Source: Leptospira selangorensis
GTDB taxonomy: Bacteria; Spirochaetota; Leptospiria; Leptospirales; Leptospiraceae
Assembly: GCF_004769405.1 (NCBI RefSeq)
Contig: NZ_RQES01000019.1
Coordinates: forward strand, 496,001-560,000
DNA length: 64,000 bases
Direction of reading: 5' to 3'
Part shown: in pieces, positions 1 through 7,962 of the stretch
Position numbering within the stretch: position 1 is the stretch's first letter
Layout of the letters: every line of letters begins with the position of its first letter
Program-made: the position numbers and the translations under genes
Notes under the pieces: model-generated
What the model saw: only the letters and a program-made list of their open reading frames with translations
What the model was told of the DNA's origin: nothing
The model's database searches: none

Positions 1-1
1 T

Positions 2-469
2 TCTTTTTGTATGGCATCAGACGATCTACATTATCTCCCAAGAGACGAGTATTTAAGAGTTAGAACCTCTGGAATTCCAAATTGGAGAGATCTAAGTTCC
101 GAAATTTACAAACAAGAAGGAGAATCTTTGATGAGATACCTTCTTATAAATACGGATAGCCTGGATGAAAGAGAAGTGCTTCGCTCCTTGAAAGAAGGGA
201 ATTATCTTTGTGTTCGCAAGATGGAAAGAAGTTTAGCAGAACCTAAACTAGGGTCCTTAGGACTGAATTCGGAAAATGAGATCCATTTTGATTTTGAAGA
301 TACTCCGATCAGTGTAGACTTCATTGGACAAAATTCAGAAATTCTTTCTCATACTTCTTATCAGAACAAGGGCTCTTATAGATTAAAACCGACGGATCTA
401 TATGTGAGAGTGCAGATAATTTATCCGACTGCAATCATTCTGAGTAATCCATTTTTCCAGAAGCCTTAG
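2..469 (+). CDS. C-terminal part of a PHP-domain-like metal-dependent phosphoesterase (5' end outside window)
   Basis: The reading frame is open to the left edge, so this is a 3' fragment and the ATG at position 11 is probably internal. The visible start reads ASDDLH, which resembles the late metal-binding motif of PHP (polymerase and histidinol phosphatase) hydrolases, where Asp and His bind metal. The rest is a beta-rich C-terminal region ending in YPTAIILSNPFF, a style of ending seen in PHP family proteins that carry a C-terminal sandwich domain. No signal can be judged because the N-terminus is missing. It ends 48 bp before the copper operon and is probably an unrelated upstream transcription unit. 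The family call rests on one short motif and the general look, so confidence is moderate. Confidence 0.5.
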   Translation, partial: SFCMASDDLHYLPRDEYLRVRTSGIPNWRDLSSEIYKQEGESLMRYLLINTDSLDEREVLRSLKEGNYLCVRKMERSLAEPKLGSLGLNSENEIHFDFEDTPISVDFIGQNSEILSHTSYQNKGSYRLKPTDLYVRVQIIYPTAIILSNPFFQKP

Positions 470-477
470 ATTTTCCT

Positions 478-506
478 TGACTTTTCCCTAATTAATACAG
501 TCAGAT
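478..506 (+). promoter_or_regulatory. Candidate promoter/operator of the metal-efflux operon
   Basis: TTGACT at 477-482 could be a -35 box, with a weak -10 (TCAGAT, 501-506) after 18 bp. The arms TGACT (478-482) and AGTCA (499-503) form an inverted repeat with 16 bp between them, spanning the spacer. Metal-responsive regulators often bind dyads placed like this, but no regulator gene is visible nearby. This is inference from position and symmetry only. Confidence 0.3.
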
Positions 507-517
507 AGAGAAAGGTA

Positions 518-937
518 ATGAGCTTAGGGTCTAAAAAGGCAATCGGTTCCGTATTAGCGATTGGGTTTCTTCTCCAAATTGCTTGCGTGTCCGTTTATAA
601 CCTTACCGGAAATTGTCCGGTAAGCATGTCCTATCTCGAAAAACAGAAGGAAACTTCCCAACTTCCTCCTTGTCATAAAACCGAAAAACCAGATCAAAAG
701 AGCGATTCCTCTTCTAATGAATGTTGTCCCAAAGAGAACAGTGTTGCTTCTTTGGACCTATCTAAACTTTTGGATTGGGAAAAATTAGGATTAAATAAAG
801 TCCTGATCTTTCTATTTGTCTCAGAACTTAATTCACCTCAGATTGTATTAGAAAACGTCATTTTGGACGATTCTTATATTCCTATTCCGTCCTCACATTC
901 TCTTAGCTTAAGCACTCTCCAAGTATTACTGATCTAA
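518..937 (+). CDS. Small Cys/His-rich exported protein at head of Cu/Ag efflux operon
   Basis: 139 residues of unknown family. A hydrophobic segment (about residues 8-28, GSVLAIGFLLQIACVSV) looks like a signal peptide or membrane anchor. It is followed by a hydrophilic stretch carrying a Cys-Pro, a PPCHK and an ECCPKE motif, which are plausible soft-metal ligands. The C-terminus is hydrophobic and ends in VLLI. The start ATG has an AAAGG sequence just upstream. It lies 35 bp before the CusC-like gene on the same strand and so is probably the first gene of the efflux operon. A role in periplasmic metal binding or sensing is inferred from the Cys/His content and context; no homologue is recognised with confidence. 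Confidence 0.6.
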   Translation: MSLGSKKAIGSVLAIGFLLQIACVSVYNLTGNCPVSMSYLEKQKETSQLPPCHKTEKPDQKSDSSSNECCPKENSVASLDLSKLLDWEKLGLNKVLIFLFVSELNSPQIVLENVILDDSYIPIPSSHSLSLSTLQVLLI

Positions 938-972
938 TCCATATTTTCTTTCTTTAATCTTTAGGAGGAAAT

Positions 973-2343
973 ATGAACGCGAGACTTATTGTCTTAATAT
1001 TAATTTATACATTCTTTTCATCCGCGATATACGCGGAAAAAAAGAGCCTGGAAGATATCTTGGATGTTTTGGTAAAAGAACATCCCGAATCCAAATCGTT
1101 AGCTGGACTTTCTCAGGCTCATAAATCTCATTCTGATGCAACCGGCATATTACCCGATCCCAAAATAGGAGTGGCATTCAGAAACTATCCTACTCGAGGA
1201 GGGTATTCCACTTCTGATCGAGCATTGGATACCCCCACAATGACCGGGATAGAATTGTCTGTCTCCCAAGAGTTTCCCTTTCCTGGGAAATTGAGCACTG
1301 AAAAAAGGATCTCCAAACTAATGCAGACAGAGTCAAACTTTGCCTATATAGCCGGGGTGAATCGGATCTTAGGAGATTTTTTCAGCAGGTTGAACAAATA
1401 CAAATATTCCGAGAAAAAGAAAGCAATCAATGAGAGAATATTAACTCTACTTGGGGCCCAAAAGTCTATTAGTGAAAATTCATATTCTTATGGTGAGAAT
1501 ACTTTATCAGGAGTATTAAAGGCTACAGTTGCAAAAACGGAAGCTTTAGAGAAAGAAACGGAATATACAACTCAGTTGAAAGACTTGAAGTCTCAACTCG
1601 AATACTACCAAATTTCCGACAAGGTTAGCTTCTCCGATCTATATTCCATAGATTTAGATTCTTTTCTGGAAAATAAAAATGAAGAATTAGAAGCCATGAT
1701 TGTCGCGCAAACTTCATTGATCGAAGATTCTCCGGAATATAAGATGCAAGCAGAAGAAGAAAAACGTTTAAAGGAACAGGCAAAGCTTACCAAATATTCT
1801 CTGGCTCCTCAAACGGAAGTTTTTTTCTCTTATATGAAACGTAGATCCCAAACTTTCGCCTTAGACCAAGGGCCTTTGAATTACGGGCTTATGGACACCA
1901 CTGAGTATAGAGGAGATCTTTTCAGTTTTGGAATGAATATGAGAGTTCCGGTTTGGTCTGCTTTAAAATGGAATTCTATCACAGGAGAAACGGAACATCT
2001 GGCAGAAGTCGGTAAGGACTCCGTTGAAAAAACGAGAGTACAAATGTTTTCCGAGCTAAACAGAAATATCGCTTATATCAAAGGTGTTTCCAATCAGATC
2101 CGTTTGGTAGAAAAAAGACTGATCCCTGAACTGGAAAAATCTGCGAGAGCCGGTTCCTTTCAATATACTTCCGGAAAGGTAAACGTTCAGGATACACTTC
2201 TTGCTCAAACTGAGATCCTAAACACCAAAATTCGTTTAGAAGATCTAAAAGAACGTAAAAACGAATCTATTTTGAATACGTTAAAGTTACTGAGTTTTAT
2301 CTATAAGGACAATAAAACTCCGGAACATGATAAACATAATTGA
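973..2343 (+). CDS. cusC: CusC/TolC-family outer-membrane efflux channel
   Basis: 456 residues with an N-terminal signal peptide (LIVLILIYTFFSSAIYA, cleavage near residue 21). The body shows the long amphipathic, coiled-coil helices typical of outer-membrane factors, such as the stretch around residues 130-220 and the C-terminal helical region from about 345. It would form the trimeric outer-membrane duct of a tripartite metal efflux pump with the CusB and CusA proteins encoded downstream. A near-perfect ribosome binding site (AGGAGGAAAT, 963-972) sets the start. Length is normal for the family. The gene overlaps or abuts the DUF3347 gene, which supports co-transcription. Substrate is inferred from the CusA gene. 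Confidence 0.85.
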   Translation: MNARLIVLILIYTFFSSAIYAEKKSLEDILDVLVKEHPESKSLAGLSQAHKSHSDATGILPDPKIGVAFRNYPTRGGYSTSDRALDTPTMTGIELSVSQEFPFPGKLSTEKRISKLMQTESNFAYIAGVNRILGDFFSRLNKYKYSEKKKAINERILTLLGAQKSISENSYSYGENTLSGVLKATVAKTEALEKETEYTTQLKDLKSQLEYYQISDKVSFSDLYSIDLDSFLENKNEELEAMIVAQTSLIEDSPEYKMQAEEEKRLKEQAKLTKYSLAPQTEVFFSYMKRRSQTFALDQGPLNYGLMDTTEYRGDLFSFGMNMRVPVWSALKWNSITGETEHLAEVGKDSVEKTRVQMFSELNRNIAYIKGVSNQIRLVEKRLIPELEKSARAGSFQYTSGKVNVQDTLLAQTEILNTKIRLEDLKERKNESILNTLKLLSFIYKDNKTPEHDKHN

Positions 2344-2353
2344 GGACAAACCA

Positions 2354-2803
2354 ATGAAAAAAAACCATTATCTATTCATAATTTTCATCCTAACTACAGT
2401 AAATCTATTCTCCCATGAAGGAAAAGAAACATTCGTTCTGAAAGAAGTCGCCAAGATCCATTCTTCTATCTATTCGGAAGCATCTGGAAATTTGGATGTT
2501 CAAAAGTTAGTCCAATATCTGAAAGAAAACGCGGATCACAAGAAGGACACTGAAAATTTTAGAAAAGCACTCCCAATTGCAGAGGAATTAGGTAAAACTA
2601 CAGATCTTTCTAAGAAGAGAGAATTATTTGAACGTTTATCTAAAGAGTTGGAATCAATTGTAGGTCATCATGATAAATCAGGAGTTTCCGTTTTTTACTG
2701 CCCAATGCTAAAGAAAAAATGGTTAGCTTCCGGCAAAGAGATCAAAAACCCATACGATTCCAAAATGAAAAATTGCGGAGAGATCATACATGAAGCCAAA
2801 TGA
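2354..2803 (+). CDS. DUF3347-type periplasmic protein of the Cu/Ag efflux operon
   Basis: 149 residues starting at the ATG at 2354, preferred over an in-frame upstream start at 2327 because it gives a clean signal peptide (KKNHYLFIIFILTTVNLFS) and has GAGGA 9-11 bp upstream. The mature part is a helical bundle followed by a motif block FYCPM...KKWL...KEIKNPY...M..CGEI near the C-terminus. I recall this arrangement from DUF3347 proteins, which are found beside copper efflux and copper-binding proteins in Bacteroidetes and other groups. The Cys-Pro-Met and Cys-Gly motifs are candidate metal ligands. Its 3' end overlaps the cusB start by 14 bp, which implies translational coupling. A metal-chaperone role is likely but inferred. 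Confidence 0.7.
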   Translation: MKKNHYLFIIFILTTVNLFSHEGKETFVLKEVAKIHSSIYSEASGNLDVQKLVQYLKENADHKKDTENFRKALPIAEELGKTTDLSKKRELFERLSKELESIVGHHDKSGVSVFYCPMLKKKWLASGKEIKNPYDSKMKNCGEIIHEAK

Positions 2804-3881
2804 TCTTTCTATTTATTCCTTCGTTGGCTGGATCGGAAAAGTTTTAGCCATTTTGATAGTTGCAGCTTTTATAGCAGACTGTTCTTCTAAAAAGGATATC
2901 TACTATTGTCCGATGCATCCTCATTATACTTCGGATCGTCCGGGGAATTGTCCTATCTGCAATATGGATTTAGTTAGAAAAGAAGATCCTTCCGAGCATA
3001 AAGATCATACGAATGAAAACAATTCATTGCAAGCAGCAGAATTCACAAAAAATGAAGAGCATTCTTCTCATTCATCTGAAACTTCTTCAGAAAAAAATTC
3101 CCGGGAATTGATCCTTTCTTTTGAGAAACAACAATCCATCGGTATCAAAACGGAGTTAGTGAGCAGAAGGAACCTGACTAAAAAAATCAGTGCTTATTCT
3201 AGTGTTGCTTATGATCCGGAATTGTATTCTGCATTGAGTGAATATAAAGAAGCAGTTCGTTCTTCCGAATTTCTTTCTCCAGAGATCATTCGAAATTTGC
3301 AGTTAAGACTTAGGCAATTGGGTTTAAGCCCGGATCAGATTAGAGTTTGGACTTCCGGAGCAAGAGATCCGTCCGAGTTAATCTTAGGAGGAAAATCAGG
3401 CAGGGCGCATATCTATTCTCAGATCTATGAATCAGATTTTACTACGGCTAAAGTTGGACTTCCTATCAAATTCAAAACGGATGTTTATCCTGAGAAAGAA
3501 TTTATCGGAAAGATCAAAAGTATAGATGTAATTTTGGATAAGAATAACCGCACACTTAGATTGAGGAGTGAGGTTTCTGATCCAGGACAACTTTTAAAAC
3601 CTCAGATGTTCGGAGATTCAATCATTGAAGTTTCACTTCCGAAAATATTATCCGTTCCGACTTCTGCGATTTTAGACACTGGAAAACAAAAGATTGCGTA
3701 TGTGCAAACTGCCCCGGATAGATTCCAAGCGGTTTCGGTACAAACAGGTAAAAATATAGAACCTTGGGTTGAAATTTTATCCGGTTTGAAAGAAGAACAA
3801 AGAGTTGTGACTGAGTCCACTTTTTTGATCGATTCGGAAGCGAAGATCAGATTCGGCTCTGACTCTTCACACGTCCATTAA
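2790..3881 (+). CDS. cusB: CusB-like RND periplasmic adaptor (membrane fusion protein) with N-terminal heavy-metal-binding domain
   Basis: 363 residues. A hydrophobic N-terminus ends in FIADC, so Cys31 may be lipidated. Residues about 36-65 form a heavy-metal-binding domain with YYCPMHPHY and NCPICNMDL motifs, a module usually fused to CusB or Cu P-type ATPases. A His/Ser/Glu-rich linker (about 70-105) follows, then the barrel-sandwich and beta-barrel domains of an RND adaptor. The protein bridges the inner-membrane pump and the outer-membrane channel and hands Cu(I)/Ag(I) to CusA. The alpha-hairpin between residues about 135 and 190 is short. It overlaps the DUF3347 gene and ends 10 bp before cusA. 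Confidence 0.88.
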   Translation: MKPNDLSIYSFVGWIGKVLAILIVAAFIADCSSKKDIYYCPMHPHYTSDRPGNCPICNMDLVRKEDPSEHKDHTNENNSLQAAEFTKNEEHSSHSSETSSEKNSRELILSFEKQQSIGIKTELVSRRNLTKKISAYSSVAYDPELYSALSEYKEAVRSSEFLSPEIIRNLQLRLRQLGLSPDQIRVWTSGARDPSELILGGKSGRAHIYSQIYESDFTTAKVGLPIKFKTDVYPEKEFIGKIKSIDVILDKNNRTLRLRSEVSDPGQLLKPQMFGDSIIEVSLPKILSVPTSAILDTGKQKIAYVQTAPDRFQAVSVQTGKNIEPWVEILSGLKEEQRVVTESTFLIDSEAKIRFGSDSSHVH

Positions 3882-3891
3882 GGAAACGAAT

Positions 3892-6800
3892 ATGATTCAA
3901 TCTATCATTCGTTTTTCCGCAGAAAACAAGTTTCTAGTTTTGCTAGTCACCTTGGCAATACTTGTCGCATCTTATGTGTCCATGAAAACTATTCCTTTGG
4001 ATGCGATCCCTGATCTTTCGGACACTCAGGTGATTGTGTATTCTCGCTGGGACAGAAGTCCGGATATTATGGAGGATCAGGTCACTTATCCGATCATTAC
4101 TTCTCTTTTAGGTGCGCCTAAGATCAAGGTAGTCCGAGGATTTTCAGATTTCGGTTTTTCTTATGTCTATGTGATCTTCCAAGACGGAACAGATATCTAT
4201 TGGGCCAGATCCAGAGTATTAGAGTATCTTTCCAGGATTCAACCTCTACTTCCTGCGGGTGTAAAAACTGAATTAGGTCCAGATGCAAGTGCAGTTGGAT
4301 GGGTATACCAATATGCTTTAATCGACCAAACCGGAAATAATTCTCTCGTGGATTTAAGAACTTATCAGGATTTTCATCTTCGATATTTATTAAATTCGGT
4401 TCCGGGAGTTTCAGAAGTAGCCGGAATAGGCGGATTCAAGAAACAGTACCAAATCACAATTCATCCGAACGCATTAAGATCTTATAATGTGGATTTCGAA
4501 ACAGTGATCCAAAAGGTTCGAGAAAGTAATCAGGAAACCGGCGGACGATTATTAGAGATTTCCGGAGCGGAATATATGGTAAGAGGAAGAGGTTATCTTT
4601 CTTCTTTGACTGATATTGAAAATATCCCCCTTTCTACGGATGCGAACGGAACACCTGTCCTTCTGAAAAACGTGGCTTCCGTCCAATTCGGACCGGATAT
4701 TCGACGAGGGATCGCTGATCTGGATGGAGAAGGTGACGTAGTCGCAGGCACAATCGTCATGCGTCATGGAGAAAATGCTCTCTCCGTTATCGAAAGAGTA
4801 AAAACCAAACTGGAAGAAATAAAAAAGAATCTTCCATCTGGTGCGGAACTAATCACCACCTATGATAGATCCGAACTGATCGAACACGCGATCAGCAATT
4901 TGAAATTCAAATTGATAGAAGAGATGATTATCGTCTCGATCGTGATACTCATCTTTTTATGGCATTTTCCTTCTGCCATCATTCCGATCCTGACGATCCC
5001 AATTTCTGTGATCATAGCATTCATTCCAATGAATCTATTGGATATCAATGCGAATATCATGTCTTTAGCAGGAATGGCGATCTCAATAGGAGTGCTCGTA
5101 GATGGGGCAATCGTAGAAGTAGAAAACGCTTATAAAAAATTAGAAGAGTGGGAAGCAGGAGGAAGAATCGGCGACTATCATGCAGTCCGCCTAGAAGCTC
5201 TATTAGAAGTTGGGCCTTCCGTATTTTTTTCACTACTCGTGATCGCTGTGGCCTTCTTTCCCATATTCACACTTGTGGACCAAGAGGGTAGATTATTTCG
5301 TCCATTAGCATATTCTAAAAATATAGCAATGGCAGTAGCTGCATTCTTAGCGATCACTTTGGATCCCGCTGTCAGAATGTTATTCACCAGAATGGAACCT
5401 TTCCAATTCAAGAATGTATTTCTTTCTAAAATCGCAACTACAATGCTTGTCGGAAAATATTATCCGGAAGAAAAACATCCGGTAAGTAAGATACTATTCA
5501 GATTTTATGAACCTGCTTGTCGTTATGTTCTTCATAGACCTAAGACGATTATAGTTTCTGCATTTGCCTTGGTGGTCCTAACAATTCCTGTATATTTTAG
5601 TTTGGGTTCCGAATTTATGCCCCAACTCTATGAGGAATCTTTTCTGTACATGCCAACCACATTACCAGGGATCTCAGTAGCGGAAGCGGAAAAGTTAATG
5701 ATCTCTATGGATAAAAGACTGAAAAGTTTTCCGGAAGTGAAACGAGTTTTCGGAAAAGCAGGACGTTCCGATACTGCTACAGATCCGGCACCATTCTCGA
5801 TGATGGAAACAGTGATACTTCTTAAACCCCAAGACGAATGGAGAAAAGCTGATAGATTCTTCTCCAATTGGCCAATGATCTTTCAATATCCATTTCTTCC
5901 TTTTGTATCTGAAAGACTGACTAAAGATGAGTTAGTGGAGAAGATGAACAAGGAAATGCAATTTCCTGGAGCCACAAATGCTTGGACCATGCCGATAAAA
6001 ACTCGTATCGACATGCTTAGCACTGGAATGAGGACCCCAATCGGAATTAAGATCTTAGGTTCTTCTCTGGAAGAAATAGAATCTATCGGGATCAAAATAG
6101 AAGCCCTTCTTAAAACAGATAAGAACGTCCGAAGTGTATTCGCTGAAAGAACTGCCGGTGGATATTTTCTAGATCTGAATTTAAGAAGGGAAAAATTAGC
6201 AAGATATAATATATCTGTAGAGACTGCACAACAGATCATAGTAGCAGCAATTGGTGGCGAACCAATTACACAAACGATAGAAGGAAGGGAACGTTTTTCT
6301 GTAAACGTTCGCTATCCTCGTGAATTACGAGATTCTTTGGATAAGATCAAGACCATTTTGGTTCCCACGAAAGAATTCGGTCATATACCGATTTCCGAAA
6401 TTGCAAGTATAGGAGCAAAAACCGGTCCTTCTATGATCCGGGATGAGAACGGATTTTTGGCCGGTTATGTGTATGTGGATCCTTCTACCTCGGATATCGG
6501 AGGTTTTGTAGACAAGGCTAAGAAGAAGGTTTCAGAGTCCATTCTTCTCCCTCCTGGATACTCAATAGTTTGGAGCGGGCAATACGAGAATATGATACGT
6601 GTCCGGGAAAGAATGATGTATATTCTACCTTTGACAATCTTCATTATATTTTTATTATTGTACTTCAATACCAAATCTTATATCAAAACATCCATTGTAC
6701 TTCTGGCGGTGCCATTCTCTTTGATTGGAGCAGTTGGACTTCTTTACATCTTAGATTACCAGATCTCAGTCGCAGTTTGGGTAGGAATGATCGCACTTAT

Positions 6801-7179
6801 GGGACTGGATGCAGAGACTGGAGTGTTTATGCTTTTATATCTGGATCTTTCTTACGAGGACGCTAAGAAAAAAGGAAGGCTAAGAAACAGGGAGGATCTG
6901 ATAGAAGCGATCATCCACGGTGCTGTACATAGGATCCGACCTAAAATTATGACTGTTCTTGCTGCGATGATGGGACTTCTTCCTATCATGTGGTCCACAA
7001 GCACAGGTTCGGACGTAATGAAAAGGATCGCGGCTCCGATGGTAGGGGGACTCGTGACCAGTTTTATTCTGGAACTTTTAGTATATCCTCCTATATACAT
7101 GCTTTGGAAGGAGGGAAAACTGGGAGATATTCTTCCGATCCTTCCTTCTACCAAGAAAAAAAGAACGAAATCCATTTAA
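3892..7179 (+). CDS. cusA: CusA-type heavy-metal RND efflux pump (Cu(I)/Ag(I))
   Basis: 1095 residues, an inner-membrane proton-driven exporter. The N-terminus has the RND signature (DAIPDLSDTQVIVYSRW). Twelve membrane segments can be read, grouped after about residues 340 and 890, with the TM4 block SIGVLVDGAIVEVENA. The three methionines that bind Cu(I)/Ag(I) in CusA appear to be kept: Met587 in LYMPTTLPG, Met637 in FSMMETV, Met708 in RIDMLSTG. This points to monovalent metals and not Zn/Co/Cd as in CzcA. It is a little longer than E. coli CusA because of an insertion of about 22 residues between the last two Met motifs. It forms the tripartite complex with the preceding CusB and CusC. The substrate call is from these motifs, by memory of the CusA sequence. 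Confidence 0.9.
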   Translation: MIQSIIRFSAENKFLVLLVTLAILVASYVSMKTIPLDAIPDLSDTQVIVYSRWDRSPDIMEDQVTYPIITSLLGAPKIKVVRGFSDFGFSYVYVIFQDGTDIYWARSRVLEYLSRIQPLLPAGVKTELGPDASAVGWVYQYALIDQTGNNSLVDLRTYQDFHLRYLLNSVPGVSEVAGIGGFKKQYQITIHPNALRSYNVDFETVIQKVRESNQETGGRLLEISGAEYMVRGRGYLSSLTDIENIPLSTDANGTPVLLKNVASVQFGPDIRRGIADLDGEGDVVAGTIVMRHGENALSVIERVKTKLEEIKKNLPSGAELITTYDRSELIEHAISNLKFKLIEEMIIVSIVILIFLWHFPSAIIPILTIPISVIIAFIPMNLLDINANIMSLAGMAISIGVLVDGAIVEVENAYKKLEEWEAGGRIGDYHAVRLEALLEVGPSVFFSLLVIAVAFFPIFTLVDQEGRLFRPLAYSKNIAMAVAAFLAITLDPAVRMLFTRMEPFQFKNVFLSKIATTMLVGKYYPEEKHPVSKILFRFYEPACRYVLHRPKTIIVSAFALVVLTIPVYFSLGSEFMPQLYEESFLYMPTTLPGISVAEAEKLMISMDKRLKSFPEVKRVFGKAGRSDTATDPAPFSMMETVILLKPQDEWRKADRFFSNWPMIFQYPFLPFVSERLTKDELVEKMNKEMQFPGATNAWTMPIKTRIDMLSTGMRTPIGIKILGSSLEEIESIGIKIEALLKTDKNVRSVFAERTAGGYFLDLNLRREKLARYNISVETAQQIIVAAIGGEPITQTIEGRERFSVNVRYPRELRDSLDKIKTILVPTKEFGHIPISEIASIGAKTGPSMIRDENGFLAGYVYVDPSTSDIGGFVDKAKKKVSESILLPPGYSIVWSGQYENMIRVRERMMYILPLTIFIIFLLLYFNTKSYIKTSIVLLAVPFSLIGAVGLLYILDYQISVAVWVGMIALMGLDAETGVFMLLYLDLSYEDAKKKGRLRNREDLIEAIIHGAVHRIRPKIMTVLAAMMGLLPIMWSTSTGSDVMKRIAAPMVGGLVTSFILELLVYPPIYMLWKEGKLGDILPILPSTKKKRTKSI

Positions 7180-7196
7180 CAAGAGGGAACAAATAA

Positions 7197-7460
7197 ATGA
7201 ACAACACTACTAAAAAATTGATTATAGGAGCGGCTCTTTCCGGGCTATTTTTATCCGGAGAAGTATATTCCGAAAAACAGGATGCAGCTTCGGATAATAC
7301 GAAAGGAGAATGCCATGGGGTAAACTCCTGCAAGGGAAAAAGTGACTGCCATACAAACGGAAATTCCTGCTCAGGACAGAATTCCTGCAAAGGGAAGGGT
7401 TGGATCTCCTTAACAAAAAAAGAATGTGATACAAAAAAAGGAACTTTCAAAAAGTCTTAA
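7197..7460 (+). CDS. Bufferin-like (BufA2-type) Cys-rich periplasmic metallophore precursor
   Basis: 87 residues with a signal peptide (KKLIIGAALSGLFLSGEVYS, cleavage about residue 25). The mature peptide contains regularly spaced cysteines: ECHGVNSCKGKSDCHTNG, NSCSGQNSCKGKGW and a final KKECDTKKG. This pattern matches what I know of BufA2-family bufferins, short secreted peptides that sequester copper after thio-modification of cysteines by a DUF692 (MNIO) enzyme. It is 17 bp downstream of cusA, preceded by GAGGGAAC, and so is probably in the efflux operon. No DUF692/BufB or BufC gene is adjacent in this window, which is odd for a modified peptide. The family assignment is strong on pattern; modification state is unknown. 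Confidence 0.75.
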   Translation: MNNTTKKLIIGAALSGLFLSGEVYSEKQDAASDNTKGECHGVNSCKGKSDCHTNGNSCSGQNSCKGKGWISLTKKECDTKKGTFKKS

Positions 7461-7523
7461 ATTTCACGATATAAATCAATTCGCATTTCACTAAATGTTA
7501 ATATAAATTCTATCAATTTAATA

Positions 7524-7552
7524 TTGACTGTAAGACCTGGTGCCTGCAAAAT
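7524..7552 (+). promoter_or_regulatory. Candidate sigma70 promoter of the Lys-rich secreted protein
   Basis: TTGACT (7524-7529) and CAAAAT (7547-7552) are separated by 17 bp. A transcript starting near 7559 would have a leader of about 19 nt that includes AGGAG at 7568-7572. The match to consensus is 5/6 and 4/6. It suggests this gene can be transcribed separately from the efflux operon. Confidence 0.45.
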
Positions 7553-7577
7553 TAGCGGGCGCATATTAGGAGTTTTT

Positions 7578-7886
7578 ATGAAAAAGACCTTAGCAACCAT
7601 TCTATTTTCCCTGATCCTGGCAGGTAATATCTCTGCATTTACCGAGCTGGACAATCTGCTTATCGCGGAAGCAACCACTCCGGATCTAAAAAAGATAGCA
7701 AAAGAATATTTTAACAAAAAAGCAAAAGACCATAAGGAATTGGCTGATAAATACAAATCCTTAGCTACCCAGTCTCACGGTGGAAAAGCTACCGCAGATG
7801 CTGCAGACAAGGAAAAGTATAAAAAATTAGCGGACCATGCAGATAAAGAAGCGGTAGCTTACAAAGCTCAAGCTGACAAATTCTAA
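7578..7886 (+). CDS. Small Lys/Ala-rich secreted protein of unknown function
   Basis: 102 residues from the ATG at 7578, chosen because AGGAG sits 5 bp upstream and it gives a signal peptide (KKTLATILFSLILAGNISA). The mature part is a highly charged, helix-prone sequence with repeated K-x-x-A and A-D-K units (DKYKSLA, DKEKYKKLADHADKEA, YKAQADKF), suggesting a helical hairpin or coiled coil. No Cys and no catalytic motif. It lies 117 bp behind the bufferin gene with its own candidate promoter, and ahead of the convergent flaB gene. The AAKDHxxLAxxY style resembles small periplasmic helical proteins, but no function can be given. Confidence 0.7.
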   Translation: MKKTLATILFSLILAGNISAFTELDNLLIAEATTPDLKKIAKEYFNKKAKDHKELADKYKSLATQSHGGKATADAADKEKYKKLADHADKEAVAYKAQADKF

Positions 7887-7904
7887 ATATTAGTCTGTTC
7901 ACTT

Positions 7905-7932
7905 AATAAAAAACCCGTCCTCTCGGACGGGT
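7905..7932 (-). terminator. Intrinsic terminator of flaB
   Basis: Read on the minus strand, a perfect 8-bp GC-rich stem (ACCCGTCC / GGACGGGT, plus-strand 7913-7920 and 7925-7932) with a four-base loop is followed by a run of six or more T. It lies about 30 bp past the flaB stop codon. It can partly serve the converging plus-strand gene too, but the T run is on the flaB side. Confidence 0.85.
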
Positions 7933-7962
7933 CTCTTCGAATATTCAGAAAATCTGTTCCTT

